Assembly: GCA_963930645.1 (NCBI GenBank)
Contig: OZ005659.1
Location: forward strand, 157,790,034-157,854,033
Source: Salticus scenicus
Taxonomy: Eukaryota; Arthropoda; Arachnida; Araneae; Salticidae
Length of the DNA: 64,000 bases
Reading direction: 5' to 3'
Below, one piece after another: positions 23,853-36,111 of the stretch. The position numbers were made by a program, and so were the translations under genes. Numbering within the stretch: position 1 is the stretch's first letter; every line of letters starts with the position of its first letter. The notes beneath the pieces are model-generated. The model was not told the origin of the DNA. It saw only the letters and a list, made by a program, of their open reading frames with translations, and made no database searches.

Positions 23853-23888
23853 TGAAGAAAGGCTACGTCCTTTCGTAACCGGTTGTGC
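23845..23888 (+). ncRNA. Minimal hammerhead ribozyme motif, PLE-A right copy
   Basis: GCAC, CTGATGA, A, GAAAGG, CTACGT loop, CCTTTC, GTA, ACCGGT, T, GTGC. Same 44-nt layout as the left copy. The post-stem II triplet is GTA here and GGA in the left copy, both differing from the required GAA at the same position. Cleavage would be after the T following ACCGGT. Confidence 0.7.
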
Positions 23889-23966
23889 TGATTTAAATTT
23901 TATGGTGTGTGAAGAAGTTTCATTTTCTTGCTATTGTCTGTACGCCAGTTTTTGAATTTATTTTCG

Positions 23967-23979
23967 ATATTTATTACGC
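23967..23979. repeat. Right target-site duplication of PLE-A insertion
   Basis: Exact second copy of the 13-bp word at 13358-13370. Confidence 0.85.
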
Positions 23980-25430
23980 CTTTACAAAAAAGAGTAACTT
24001 ATTAAAATTAACAGATTACTATTTTGTGGTCTTTAATTGTACTGTTTTATAACCAGTCATTAATTTTAATGATTAAGCATAGGTAATTTTTATTCAAAAT
24101 GTAGAACAACCCTGTTGCGATATTTGTTATGTTTAATAATAATATAACTTTTTGGCTTTTCCACACAAAATTATACTAAACAGATAACAGTGATTTTAAT
24201 TTGGAGCCCTCTGAATATTTGGTTTTATAATCGGTAATTTTTCATGTTTATATATAGATATTTATCCCCCCCCCTCCTTCACAAAAAATAAGAATAATAC
24301 GTCTTGTTTCAAAATTAAGTTTTAGTTCCACATCATACTATAGGTATGGGGAATAGGTAATCGTAAAAATTTTCGACCCAGGTTTTTTGGATTTTTTACA
24401 CGTTTTCAGGTGTGAGGAGTTCGAAAAAAAATATAAAAAAGTATGGTGCCCATCTTTAGGGTGTCTGTTAGATTGTTATTGTGTTAGCCCGTTAGTTTGT
24501 TAGTCTGTGTACTCTGTATCTCATGAAAAGTGATCGCAGAGAGGTCGGCCCAATTTTAAAATATTGATTATGACACTGGTAAGAACCCTATTCATTTAAA
24601 ACATTCCAATTAAAAAACTTCATAAGTTATTCGAAATTTACGATTTTTTCAATATAGGAGAATAGGTCAAAATTTCACTTAAACTTGCATGAAAAAAAAT
24701 ATATATATATATTTTTACCGTAAACATGTAAGAACAGCTTTTAAGTTCCTGTTTTAATGCCGGGATAAACACCTTTAACTACAAACATGCAATTTTGAAA
24801 TTTTCGCAAGTTATTAGCAATTTACGAATTTCTTAACATGGCAGAATATGGCAAAACTTTGTATAAATGTCCCTTTTGAGAACTTTTAACAGATTTTATA
24901 AAATCCTCTTTTTCAAAGACTCCTATTCAGACGTGTATCACTACAATCACTTTAATACTGCCATTGCTTCTTTTTGACTTGGTACAACTAGTTTATACAT
25001 TGTCCGTTATATAGAGCTACGACTTTCGAAGAAAACATACGTGGATCATTCTGCCCGCTAGGACCAGTTTAGGCTACCTTCCACTTATTATAATTATTTA
25101 TGAAACTTCTACGTAAAGTCAAAGTAATGGTTTTTATCTAATTATTTTTAAATATACTCTATAACAAAAAAAAAAAAAAAAAAAAAAAAATTGACACACT
25201 GGACACAAATTGACACAAATTGACATACATACAGGTTTCGATGGAAAACGCAAAATTTTGTCTACCATCGAAGGAGCATGCGATGCTGCAGCGAATTTTA
25301 ACTGTGCAATTGGCAGAATATTAGAAATGAGAAATTTTGATTCCAGGTCATAAATTCTTGGAGAATTTTATTCCGTCTACCCAGAAAGACAGTAACTTTG
25401 CCTCGCATACTGGTGCACAAACAACATGCG
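23980..25430. other. Non-coding; remnants of repeat family R leader motif
   Basis: Two further diverged copies of the family R leader motif (gttttataa..gt, then a 'taatgattaa'-like word, then 'atttttattc') lie at about 24041-24100 and 24206-24310, followed by a 'cgtcttgtttcaaaattaa' word also seen at about 8215-8240. Poly-C at 24267-24275 and poly-A near 25165-25190. No gene seen. Confidence 0.5.
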
Positions 25431-25439
25431 CAGATGTTA

Positions 25440-26020
25440 GCATTTAAATGTGGCGTGCAGTTGGGCTCAAAGAAGCCGGCTGGCCTAATCTGCGAATTTT
25501 ATGACAACTGGATAAGAGCGGTACCACTATTAGATGATATTGAAAGGAATGGGTGAACCATAACCGAACACAGCGTCAGGGAGGAAGCGGTTGGCCTAAA
25601 GAGAGGACACGAAATGAGAACCAGTCAATCGCAAAGCGGTACTCAAAGCTCCAATTCCTGATTATCGTCGATCATAAGTACATATGACACTTCAGTGACT
25701 TCAAAGACCTTTAATAGGCGGCTCAGTGAAATAGGGTTGAGCTCAGTCCCCATATCTCTCTTCCACCGAGTACGTTTCGAGCATCATAAAAAGAGTCCTA
25801 GAACCAGCTCGGGATTTTGCCAATCTAACTCACCAATTGGGCAGAATTTGGCACGATACTTTACAGGAGTACATCTACTAACTCTATCAACTAATACCAT
25901 GCCGAATAACTGCGTACATAAGAGCCAGAAGTGGACCATCGTGTTATTGATTTGTTTAATTTGTGAAGCTCTTTTAAATCATTCAGATTTTCTGAAACTG
26001 TAATCAATTGTTTTTCTCCA
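25440..26020 (+). pseudogene. Tc1-like transposase, internally deleted and decayed
   Basis: In one phase from about 25453 the DNA-binding half is readable: Val-Gly-Leu-Lys-Glu-Ala-Gly-Trp, several residues interrupted by stops, then KEWVNHNRTQRQGGSGWPK. This matches the paired helix-turn-helix and GRPR-like linker of Tc1 transposases. In another phase at 25697-25740 comes VTSKTFNRRLSEIGL, the second helix-turn-helix. From about 25790 a C-terminal tail is readable (LGRIWHDTLQEYI, then ACIRARSGP-like), typical of the Tc1 C-terminus. The whole DDE catalytic core between these parts is missing. Stops and frameshifts make it a dead fossil. The flanking 'taatttttgcccc' at about 26038 may be part of its inverted repeat. 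Confidence 0.7.
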
Positions 26021-29000
26021 CATGTACATAATACCTAATAATTTTTGCCCCATCCTGATAATTCCTGCTTGATGCGTCGTTGTTTTTGTTATAGAGTGTA
26101 ATAGAGTAAAATACATATAGTAAGGTAACCTAATACCTTTTTTATGATAGTGTTTCCGTAATAAAATATTAACGGTAATATAATTTTTATTTGAGTGACA
26201 TTTAAAAGATATTTATTTTAAAGATAAAGACATAAAATTTGATCAAGGGAAACTCGTGTATTTCAGTTCATAAAAAAAAAAAAAAAAAAAATGCAACTAC
26301 TGCATTTAAATGTCACCAGTTTCTGATATTTTTCCATTTTTAAAATTTAAAAACAACATAAAATATTAATTTATTTATAGTAAAATGCAAGAATTTGTAA
26401 AGAAAAATCGAGGCATATTTGAATAAACACATTTAAATCGATGATACTTCGACTGTGTAAAAATTACACCCATTTAATCATTTTTCTCCTTCTGTCAGAA
26501 TTGGCTGTGATAAAGACTTTATTTAGGAAACAAGATCAAGACTGTCATCTTATAATAAATACAAAACTTTAAATAAACACCATAAAATGCAAGAAAACGC
26601 AACAGTTGTTTCGTCTCGAAAGAAAACACGAAGCATCGTTATGCGGACAAAATAAGCACGAGAGCTGCGAACAAAGTGGTAGCGCTTGTAATTGGCACAG
26701 CGCCATGTTTTTTTATCAACTGCCTTTCCTATGGCTTTCTACTTCTTTCTTTTTTTTTTAATCTTTTGAAAAGTTATAGTTAATTACGCACTGAGATATT
26801 TAAGATATGGATGTACCGCTTAGCTAATTATTAATAAATAAATAAATAAAATAAATAAAACAAAACAAAATAAATAAAATGGAACTTGCTTAAAAGTTCA
26901 CCTAAAATGTATAGTTTGGTTTTAATATTCTTTATCTTAAATCCTTGTAATTAATTTTGTTGCGTTTTATGATATTTATTTTACATTTTTGCACTTTAAC
27001 AACATAGCAAACATTTTTAGATTATTATAATAATTAAAAATAATCTAAAAATATAATTTCCTCTTATAAGAACTAATTAGTTTTTGTTTTGTTAATATCA
27101 GTTATTTATTTATTTATTTATTTTTAATTAAACTGAATTTTTTTTTATATTTATCATTTTCAGTAAATGTCTTTATAGAAATTCAATATTTTTCGTTAAA
27201 TAAAAACTAATGGCTTTCCGAAATATCGTATTAAATATTTAAAAATAAGTAAAAAATAAATAAAACTTCATCAAATGTAATCATTTTTCATTTAATATGA
27301 CACCATAAATGATAAAATTATCGAATATAAATCTATATTTAGTTGATTAAGATGTATGAAAAAAGAAGATAAACATTTTCAATTTACTAAGGATTTTGAT
27401 TATAAAAACAATTCAGACTTAAATTTTAATTCATTTCTTTACCAAATAGCATTTTTCATAAATATTTGCATTGTAAATAGATTTTTATTTCGAAATAAAA
27501 AAGAAAAAATTTTAGAGAATCCGATACAAATAAATTAATTGATGTAGTTTAAAGAATTAATTTCATCAAATGTTTCGACAGAACAAAATTGCTTTATAAA
27601 AATAATTGAATAAATATGTTAAATTTAGATTTTTCAAAATGTTTAATACCGAGAAAAGGAAAGAAAAAATAAATTTTTACGCATTTATTGTGTGATTATT
27701 CTGAAAAACTGTATTTATTCAAATGTCATATTAAGTGAATTAGATATTTATAAAAGGGCAAAGTTTAATGCAAAATTTGAGGGTTCTATGAAAAACAAAT
27801 TAAGTTTATTTATATAAAATAATTACAAGTTCATTAAAAAAAATGTATATTATGTTATTATTTAAAAAAATTAGTCAAATTAAATTTTCATCAATTTTAC
27901 ATAGTAAGCAATTGTACAGTTTTATATCTGGTTAAGGGATATCAGTAATAGATTTAATTGTTTCAAACTAAACTTTTTAATTATTGAATATATTATGTAA
28001 TTAAAATGTATAGGATGTAAACAAACCAAGAAATCCTGCGCTTGCTCATATTCTTTATGTTATATTTAATTTGGTATTCTTTCACTTCAATAATATATAT
28101 CAATTTAAATATTTTTCTCAATAATTGTTCTGTATAATCGACAATAAATTTTATACATTTTATTATATTAAAAGAAAAAAAAATGACGCATGTAATTAGA
28201 AAAAAAAAAAGTTTCTACTTAATAGAAACATTTATTAATTTTGAACTAGTTATTTACGATTAACCTTAGAATTTAGAATATTATATATAAATTCACCATT
28301 GTGAAAAATTGTAATGTTTAAGTTATATATATATATATATATATATATATTGGCAATTTTAATTAAATCATATTTGTGACAGAACAGTTTCTTGTGATAC
28401 GGATTTTTTATATTTATGCTAATTAAAGTTCTGTTTTAAAATCTTTTTGCGGAAGGCCTAAAATTAAAATTCATTTTGATACTATTGGTAGTATTTACCT
28501 ACGCAGAAATATCAAAATTGTATTAGCATTATAAATTATAAAAGTAGAGAAGAGAAACGAGAAATGGTTATTAAGATATTTAAATGTCATCTAACGATTT
28601 TTGATTCGCGAAGCTGGTACCCGCTTAGTGTTAAGTAACATTCATCAACACAGTCGTTTGTAATTTCTGTTATCTGTTTTTTTTCCGAAACTCGCCTGTT
28701 TACGGTGCAGAAACCCTTAAATAACTTTACTGAGGGCATTCCACCCTGGTCTAGGACCAGCGTTTATACAATCAGGTTTAGTCAGTCCATCACTAGAATT
28801 TACTTAATGTGTTTATACATTTTGTTTTATATAGCTTTTAATGTACATAACAGCATATTCTGTCACTTAAAAATATACCCTTTTTGGAATGAACTGTCTT
28901 TTTTTACTCAGACTTCGCTAAGAAATAAAAGTAGTACTTTGAGTTAACGTTCAATGATCGAACCATCGAACGATTAAGCTAAACTAATTTACTAGTACAT

Positions 29001-29088
29001 GAATGAGTTAAGACCTGGATAAATAATCCATTTTAGCTTGGAAAATTTTCGCTTCCATTGGAACTAATTCGAACTTTCACTTTAAATG
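26021..29088. other. A+T-rich non-coding stretch
   Basis: Contains poly-A (about 26271-26290), (TAAA)n-like runs near 26830-26880 and 27105-27125, a TA run at about 28325-28350, and copy 2 of repeat family X. Open frames here are short and without domain features. Confidence 0.6.
26556..26700 (+). repeat. Dispersed repeat family X, copy 2
   Basis: 'tacaaaactttaaataaac' then 'accataaaatgcaagaa' matches 3650-3690. The downstream 'gaaagaaaacacg' and 'gagctgcgaacaaag' words resemble 59520-59600. Confidence 0.45.
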
Positions 29089-29090
29089 TA

Positions 29091-32089
29091 CAGTCAGCCC
29101 CCCCCCCCAAAAAAAACGCCCCCCCACCTAATTTCGCCGTAAATTATCGTAGAAACATGCGACTGGTACCGATCAGTTTGTAATAACGTCTAGTTTATAA
29201 TGTTATAGTTAGATTTTACTTAGGGGGTCGTCTACATATTAAAACTGACATCAACTTCATTTTTTTCAATGGTAACCCCCATTTTTTATAATTTATTTGA
29301 ATTCTTTGGATCAAATCATCACGGAAAATGGTATAGTTTATATATTTCGCTCAACTTTTCATAGAGGTATAAGCTGTCAAAGTTTGGGGATGCTAATGTT
29401 AAATGAATGTGACAAACATTAAATCATATCTTCCGAAATAATTATGATATTTAAATTCTGTTTTTTTAATTCGTTAGAATGAAGTGACCCAAACATATTC
29501 CATGCAAATTTTTGCTAAAAAAACAGTTTTTGAAATATGAAAATTATTAATAAATTCATATTTGAAAAAAATACGCATTATGACCCATGTTAATTTTTGC
29601 ACGAATATAATGGGCATCATCAAAAACATGGGTTTCCAAATTTACAGCTCGTTCCTAACATTATTTTTTGAGTTACAGTGATATTTCACTTTTTATTCCT
29701 GTTAGGGGGCCGTCACTTGTTATAATCTGTATCCTCTATAAGTAAATGTTTGTATATAATTTGACGGAAATTTATTTTAATTTACCTTTATGTTATTTTT
29801 ATTGTTTCCTAAGCAATATTTCGATGTTAATTATACACATTGGCATATTTTTGTAAAGTTATCACAATGTAGGCGAGTGATTGTGAAAGAATTTCAAAAG
29901 AAAAGAATGAACGATGCCTCTGATTCGCTGAAACACTATTTAAAAAAAAAAAAAGACTAATTTGCATGTTCCTATTTGACTCTATATGTGACGCTGGTAT
30001 GCATAAATCAGAATGGTATTTACTACATCGATTATTGAAGACAAAACTTAAACGATTTAATTACAAATATGCAAAATTATTTTGTTTTATATTATAAAGT
30101 TTTAGAAAATTTGTGAAAAAGCCTGGCTTACGGTACAAGAGAGGAATATATCCGATCCTAATATGTTAAGTCTTTCTTCATAAGTATTAAATATCTTTTT
30201 CTAGTTTTTCGCTGCTAAAATTTTATTTTAACCCTGTTACACTTTTTTTCGCATTTCAATATTCAAGAGTACGTACACCTCTAGTTAAATATCATGTTTT
30301 AGAAAACACGGTACGGCGAAACTGTTTGCATGAAACAGCAATTATGCATTCGACAATCGTTTTATTATTATTATTACGAATATTTAATAATTTTAAAAAG
30401 ATTTTTTACCATGAATTTTCTGTTTAAATTTTGTTGTGACATATTTGCATTTGGTTACTGTACCGTTTGTAAGCTTTGTGTTATTTAAAATTTATCCCAT
30501 AATGTAACATAATCAAATATCAAATTTCTATTAAAAGTTTTTTAATACAGAATCAAATAGTGAAAAATTGCTTTTTTTTTTTTTTTTTAAGTTTATGAGA
30601 TCTATTATTCGAACATAGCTCAATAGTGTTTATTTTCAATTTCCTAATCACGAAATCAAAGTCACAGTTATTATGGAATAAAAATTTAAAACAAAGGAAT
30701 AGTCTTATTACTTTCAAATATATAGATATTGATTTTACAGAATGCTGAAATTTCATTTAAAAGGCTTTAATCGTCTAAATTTAAAAATTCAAAATAAAAT
30801 AAACTAATCTAAATGCTTTTAAAGTTGAAACGGGAAGATTTCAAAATATATGAAAATTGGCATTTGTGTTTTGAACATTTTGGTGCGGCAGATATTAAAA
30901 ACAATATTTTAATGATGAGCTGAACCTGAGCTTAAGAGAGGGCGGATCCAGCTATTTAGCACAAGTGATATCACCTGACTAAAACCAGAATAAACAACAT
31001 TTTTCTTTATTCCGGGGTATTTTTAGCCCACTGTTATTCCTTTTTTTTTTTTTTTTTTTTTAATAGAGTAATGTAACATTTTGACCTTTTCAACTGAAGA
31101 TTTAGATTAAGGGTAGTCAGCCTTTCTACACCCACCGTCCACTTCGGTATCTGTGTTAAGAGTAGAATTTTAGAACATCCCATTAAGTAGCAGGATTTAT
31201 TATTTCGCATATTAATTTGTTACACATTATAAAATATAAAAGCAAAAGAATATCGTGGAGATTTATGTAAAAGTTTTTAATAATGTCATGAAAAAAAAAA
31301 AAAAAAAAAACAATTAATTAAAAAAAAAATAAATAAAAAAAAAAATCTGTTTTAATATTTTTAAAAAGTCAATTAAATTAAAGAAAATGAAAGTACTGCA
31401 GTTTCAGAACATTGTCTCTGTGAAACGGCCGTGGGAACCAGGTTGAGTGCAGACAATTATACGGCAGCTTGAGTTAAAATAATTTTGAATTTTCAAACAA
31501 ATTTAAAACCATTTACTTTTTTTTTTTTTTTTTGATAGATATTTTAATATCTATTCAAGCTATTTAATTTTCTTCGTATGAAGTGAGCTATTTGATGTTT
31601 AATCAACAGAAACCAATAAAAATCTTTTAATTCATAAACTAACTCAGAGAATTCTGTGAATTAGTCATTTTTTATTTTATAACCAACATTTCTAAAATTT
31701 TTTTTTCCGGTGTGAAACTTAATAAATAATGTATACTGGGTGGTAGATCATGATTTATATTTTCTAAATGTATAGACGGACCCCTAATACATATTCACGT
31801 GTAACTCTATTTAGAATTGATTTAAAGTATATAAATAGGTATGTTTTCCAAACCGCCTTGATCTCAGAAATCTGAATATGAAGTCAAAAATAGGGGTTGC
31901 CATTGAAGAAAATGAAGTTAATGCCAGTTTTAATATGTAGACGACCCCTAGGCAAAATGTAACTATACCGTTATAAACTACACGTTATTTCAAATCGATC
32001 GATACCAGTCAAATGTTTCTACGATAATTTACGGCGAAATTAGGTGGGGGAGGGGTGGCGTTTTTTTTTTTTTTTTTTTTGGCTGACTG
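29091..32089. mobile_element. 3.0-kb non-autonomous Tc1/mariner-type element with long inverted repeats
   Basis: 2999 bp flanked by TA on both sides (29089-29090 and 32090-32091). Both ends begin CAGTCAGCC read inward, followed by a C-rich/A-rich run and then about 200 bp or more of imperfect inverted repeat. Shared words include 'acctaatttcgccgtaaatt', 'atcgtagaaacat' and 'gtcgtctacatattaaaact'. Similarity continues with indels further inward (a second 'tagggg.ccgtc' word in each arm). No transposase frame: the longest open frame inside is under 70 codons. TA duplication and CAGT-type ends place it in the Tc1/mariner superfamily; the subgroup is unknown. Confidence 0.8.
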
Positions 32090-32091
32090 TA

Positions 32092-34740
32092 CATAATGTT
32101 CCTGCATGTTAAAACTCGAAAGAAAAAAAAAGCTGCAGTTACTATGTATCAAAGAAATAAAAATAAATATAAACAATAATTTATAGAGTTTTATAGAGTA
32201 TATAGAATAGTTTTATCATCTATATCACAGATGTTTCCGCATAGTAATATATCAAATTTTCAATGTTCTAAATACAAAAAGAATAAAAAAAAAAAAAAAA
32301 AAAAAAAAAAAGGCTGTTTAATAATTTAAAACAATAAGAAGAAAGCGTTACATTTTCTAAAACAAATTTGGTTACTTTGATATGTGCCATTAACATATAC
32401 TGCAACAAATTGTCCATCAGAAATCGTTTATGATTCTTTCACATATGTAATATGTAAAATTTTTGGTGCGCATTTTTATTAAATTTTGTACCAAGAAACC
32501 AATATAAAACAGAGATGGTTTTAGTATTTTTTTATAATCTAAAAACACACCAGCAAACATTTAAAATTTACTTCATAGCATTAGTGATACTCGTCATTGA
32601 TTCATTTTTTGTGTAGTATTTTTTAAAACATGTAGTTAGGATTAAATAAGAAAAATCTGTTTTTAAAATAGAGCGGTGGGGAAAAATGAGTGTACTAACA
32701 GTGATACGGAAATGTAGGCAGGTCTGTGAAAAATAATGTATGAAATAGCTAAGCACAATGAAATGCATTACGAAATGTTCTTGTTTTATAATTTCTATAT
32801 TCAAATACATTAAAAAAAATTAATTATTATAACACCGAAATGCAAATTATATAATTTTATGTTGCTAAAGTTCGAATCAGTGTTGATAAATTCAAGGACT
32901 TTTCAATTTAATATCCACCACTAAACTTTTATTTTAACCGTTGCCTAAGCACACCAGAGATAAATAGCCTATTAAGTATACCAAATATCACTCCTAAAAA
33001 TTATTGGAGATTATTGAATTAAAAGCCCCAAAATTTAGCAAAAATTCTTTGAACTTATTTGTGCTTTTTCAGTTTCCTTTATGATATTATTACTATTTTT
33101 TCATCTAACCCTTTAACACAGATACGAATATTCTGTTGCAAAACTTTACACCGGTGTTCTCCAAGAAAATTTTACTTTTCAAACTTATCGTAAAAAATAC
33201 ATTTTTATCTCTTCCTTTAATTTTGCTCGTTTTTCTAGTGGCGTTCAATAAAGATGAAAATAAATAACATACCCTTTGAAGGAACACAGTTTGCAATAAT
33301 ATAACAAAGCAAGGTATCGTAATTTATTTATTTATTTTTGAAAATAAAAATTAGTGTAAATAAATATGAAGATTTAATAATTTTATCGAATGACATTCTT
33401 CTGGAAAATATATGCATTATAGCATTTTTAACCTATAAGTTTAATTTTGGTAAAATGTTATGAAAACATATAAAATACATTAGGAACATGTATAAAAATG
33501 TTTTTTTTATAAGTCAATATATTTAAAATTGTTTTAAAATAATTTATATAAATTATTAAAAAATAAATCTAGTACAAGCATGACATATTAAAATCCCTTA
33601 ATTCTTAAACTTCATATAACGATAAAGCTATACATAATTGGAAATTTCGGATTACTTAGCGATGTACAACTATAAACCTTTTTAAATATACAATTTACGT
33701 AATTGGAAAAATAGAAACAATATTTTCCGGCAAAATATAGCACAGAATTAACTACTGTATAACTGCAGAAAAAATAAACATTTCGCCAACTATTAACGAC
33801 TTTTTTCATAATTAAGAATCATGTCTATTAGCTAAGTTTAATCGAAAATAATACTTAATTTAGTTAATTCAAAATTAACCATTACATTTTTTATAACTCA
33901 ACGAGAATATACATTTTTTTTTTTTTTGTAATAAAAACAACCTACAAAATTTTAAATGCGTAGCCTTGTCAAAGTTGTGACTGCCCTGTTCCCTTGAGAT
34001 GAGTTCATAACACTTAAGGCAAATACGCACGAGGTATGAAACGCTTTTGTTCGTGTATAATAGAAGGTAAAATATATACAGATTTATGTAACGGTAATGT
34101 CCCAAAACTTACATAAAGTATCATTTTTTCTCCTTCACCGGAAAAATATTCTAGTTTAAAATTACTTTGAGTTCAAAGTAAATGTGTGAAATATACTTTA
34201 AATTATACAAACAAACTCGTTTAATATATCTTTGGATTTAAACTTCTAATAAAAATGGTTTTACAATACTTACAAATATGTTAAAGAGTTTGATTTAATG
34301 GTATAAAATATGTGATTTAAATTTCATGAACGCAGAAAAAAAAAAAAAAAAAAAAGATAGAAACAATATTTTTAAATTAACCACTGAAAATAGAATAAAT
34401 TGAAATTTAACCCTAAATTTGCTTCCATGAATGTTGAAAAGAAAGAAAAAATCATCAAATTAAAACAAATATTTATCAAAATCATACTTACAAACTGAGT
34501 CTAGGTGAAACTAACTTAATTTTTATTTATTCAACTCACAGTTAATCACTGTATCTTTTATTACTAAGAGGGAAAATGAATATTTTATGTAATCAGAGTA
34601 GCATACAACGGATTTCTAATGCCTGTAACATGGGCGGGGCGTGACTGCCGTATTCTCTAGAGAGAAAGAAGTTCGTAACTCATAAGAGAAATACACGATA
34701 AACAAAATAATTTTGTATTGGAATAATAAAAGGTTGAGTG
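32092..34740. other. A+T-rich non-coding stretch
   Basis: Homopolymer A runs at about 32286-32312 and 34337-34356. No coding or RNA gene recognised. Short open frames on the - strand lack domain features. Confidence 0.6.
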
Positions 34741-34746
34741 TATATT

Positions 34747-34967
34747 CAGGTCTCCCACAGGCGACTTATTAATATTATATTATTATTGTACCACTAATTC
34801 TATAACATAAAATTAATAATTAATTTAAGCTGGCAAACTGCTAATTTACCCGTGTAAATATTTTATAAATTTTATTTTTTAGGAATAGCGGTACGAAAAA
34901 AAAAAAAAAATGAAAAATAAATAAATAAATAAATAAAATAATAATAATATCGCCTGTGGAAGTCCTG
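34747..34967. mobile_element. Small MITE with 18-bp inverted ends
   Basis: The left end CAGGTCTCCCACAGGCGA and the right end, read on the other strand CAGGACTTCCACAGGCGA, match at 16 of 18 positions. TATATT flanks both sides (34741-34746 and 34968-34973). 221 bp, interior of A+T-rich repeats with (TAAA)n. Family unknown; TA-type target use is possible. Confidence 0.55.
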
Positions 34968-34973
34968 TATATT

Positions 34974-35261
34974 TTTCACATATATCGTCAATACCTCTAA
35001 AACGCATTCAAATTAAATGCAAACGTTTTATTCTATTAATTTTAAATAATTTCATACATAATTATTCTAAAGTAACAGCAAGTATGTGAAATATTTATTG
35101 ACTATATCAAATGCCCTTGATAAATCATTGAATTGGAAATTAAAATTAAAAATAAGAAATTGCATTAATTTTTGCTAAATCAAGAAATTCGAATAGATAT
35201 TAAGAAATATATGATTTAGATTTTTATGCAGGCTTATTTTAAGTCTTAAATTCTCAGTTAA

Positions 35262-35332
<71 letters not shown>

Positions 35333-35497
35333 TTCATCATTATTTCTGTAGATATAGATTAAACTTTTAATATACGTAATATTTCCAGAAAGACTGAAAA
35401 ATGTTTAAATGAAGGCTGCTTTCTTTGATTCTTGTATTAAATGGCATTTATAAGTTAGTTATTTGGATTTTTAGATTAGTAGACTGTAAAAAGTTAA

Positions 35498-35530
<33 letters not shown>

Positions 35531-36111
35531 GAAATTGTTTATCTCAAGTGTTAAGTAAAATTATAGCGTAAAGTAAACAGAGGTGCTAAAAATCTATTTT
35601 ATATATACTTTTTATTGGTTAATATTATTTTTATAACTTATTGGCGAACTTATTTTAGAGATTGAGATATGTTTTTGGGAAGAAAACTATTTAGTTTAAA
35701 TTTTTATTGCGGAAAAATAAATAAATAAATAAAACATAAATATATTGGATTGGAAATCTTAATTTTTTGCTTTAAATTAAATAAAAGTATTGAAAATTTA
35801 AGAGTTAAACTATGAACTTTTATGAATAAATATTTTGAGAAATTTACAGAAAATTCTTGGAGCGCATGAAAGATAAATTTTACGTTAATTTACTTGATGA
35901 AAATATTCAAAAATTTATAAATATATTATGAAGATTTTTTTTTAAATTATAATTATATAAGGAACAGCTGTGAAACACGTATAATGAAACTCTAAGATGA
36001 CTCAGAATACATAGAATTGCTCTCATTAATATTAATGTTAAAATATAAAACATATCAGAAATCAAATTTCTAACATTTTCATTCTAAGTAAGCTATTATT
36101 TATTTCATAGA
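34974..36111. other. A+T-rich non-coding stretch with long (TA)n
   Basis: A (TA)n run at about 35265-35326 and an A run at about 35503-35528. Nothing else recognised. Confidence 0.6.
35265..35326. repeat. (TA)n microsatellite, about 30 units
   Basis: Almost uninterrupted alternating AT of about 60 bp, the longest such run in the window. Confidence 0.95.

Larger units (their letters stand above)
13371..23966. mobile_element. PLE family A head-to-head inverted dimer, split by copia
   Basis: Left copy on the - strand (13371 to about 16298), right copy on the + strand (16299-17034 and 22315-23966). The 3' ends point outward and the 5' parts meet near 16299. The right copy starts inside the ORF at 'ccttggaaaaaac', so it is 5'-truncated relative to the left one. 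Removing the copia element and its 5-bp duplication leaves a PLE dimer of about 5.3 kb, flanked by one exact 13-bp duplication. A single pair of duplications around both copies implies one integration event. Confidence 0.85.
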
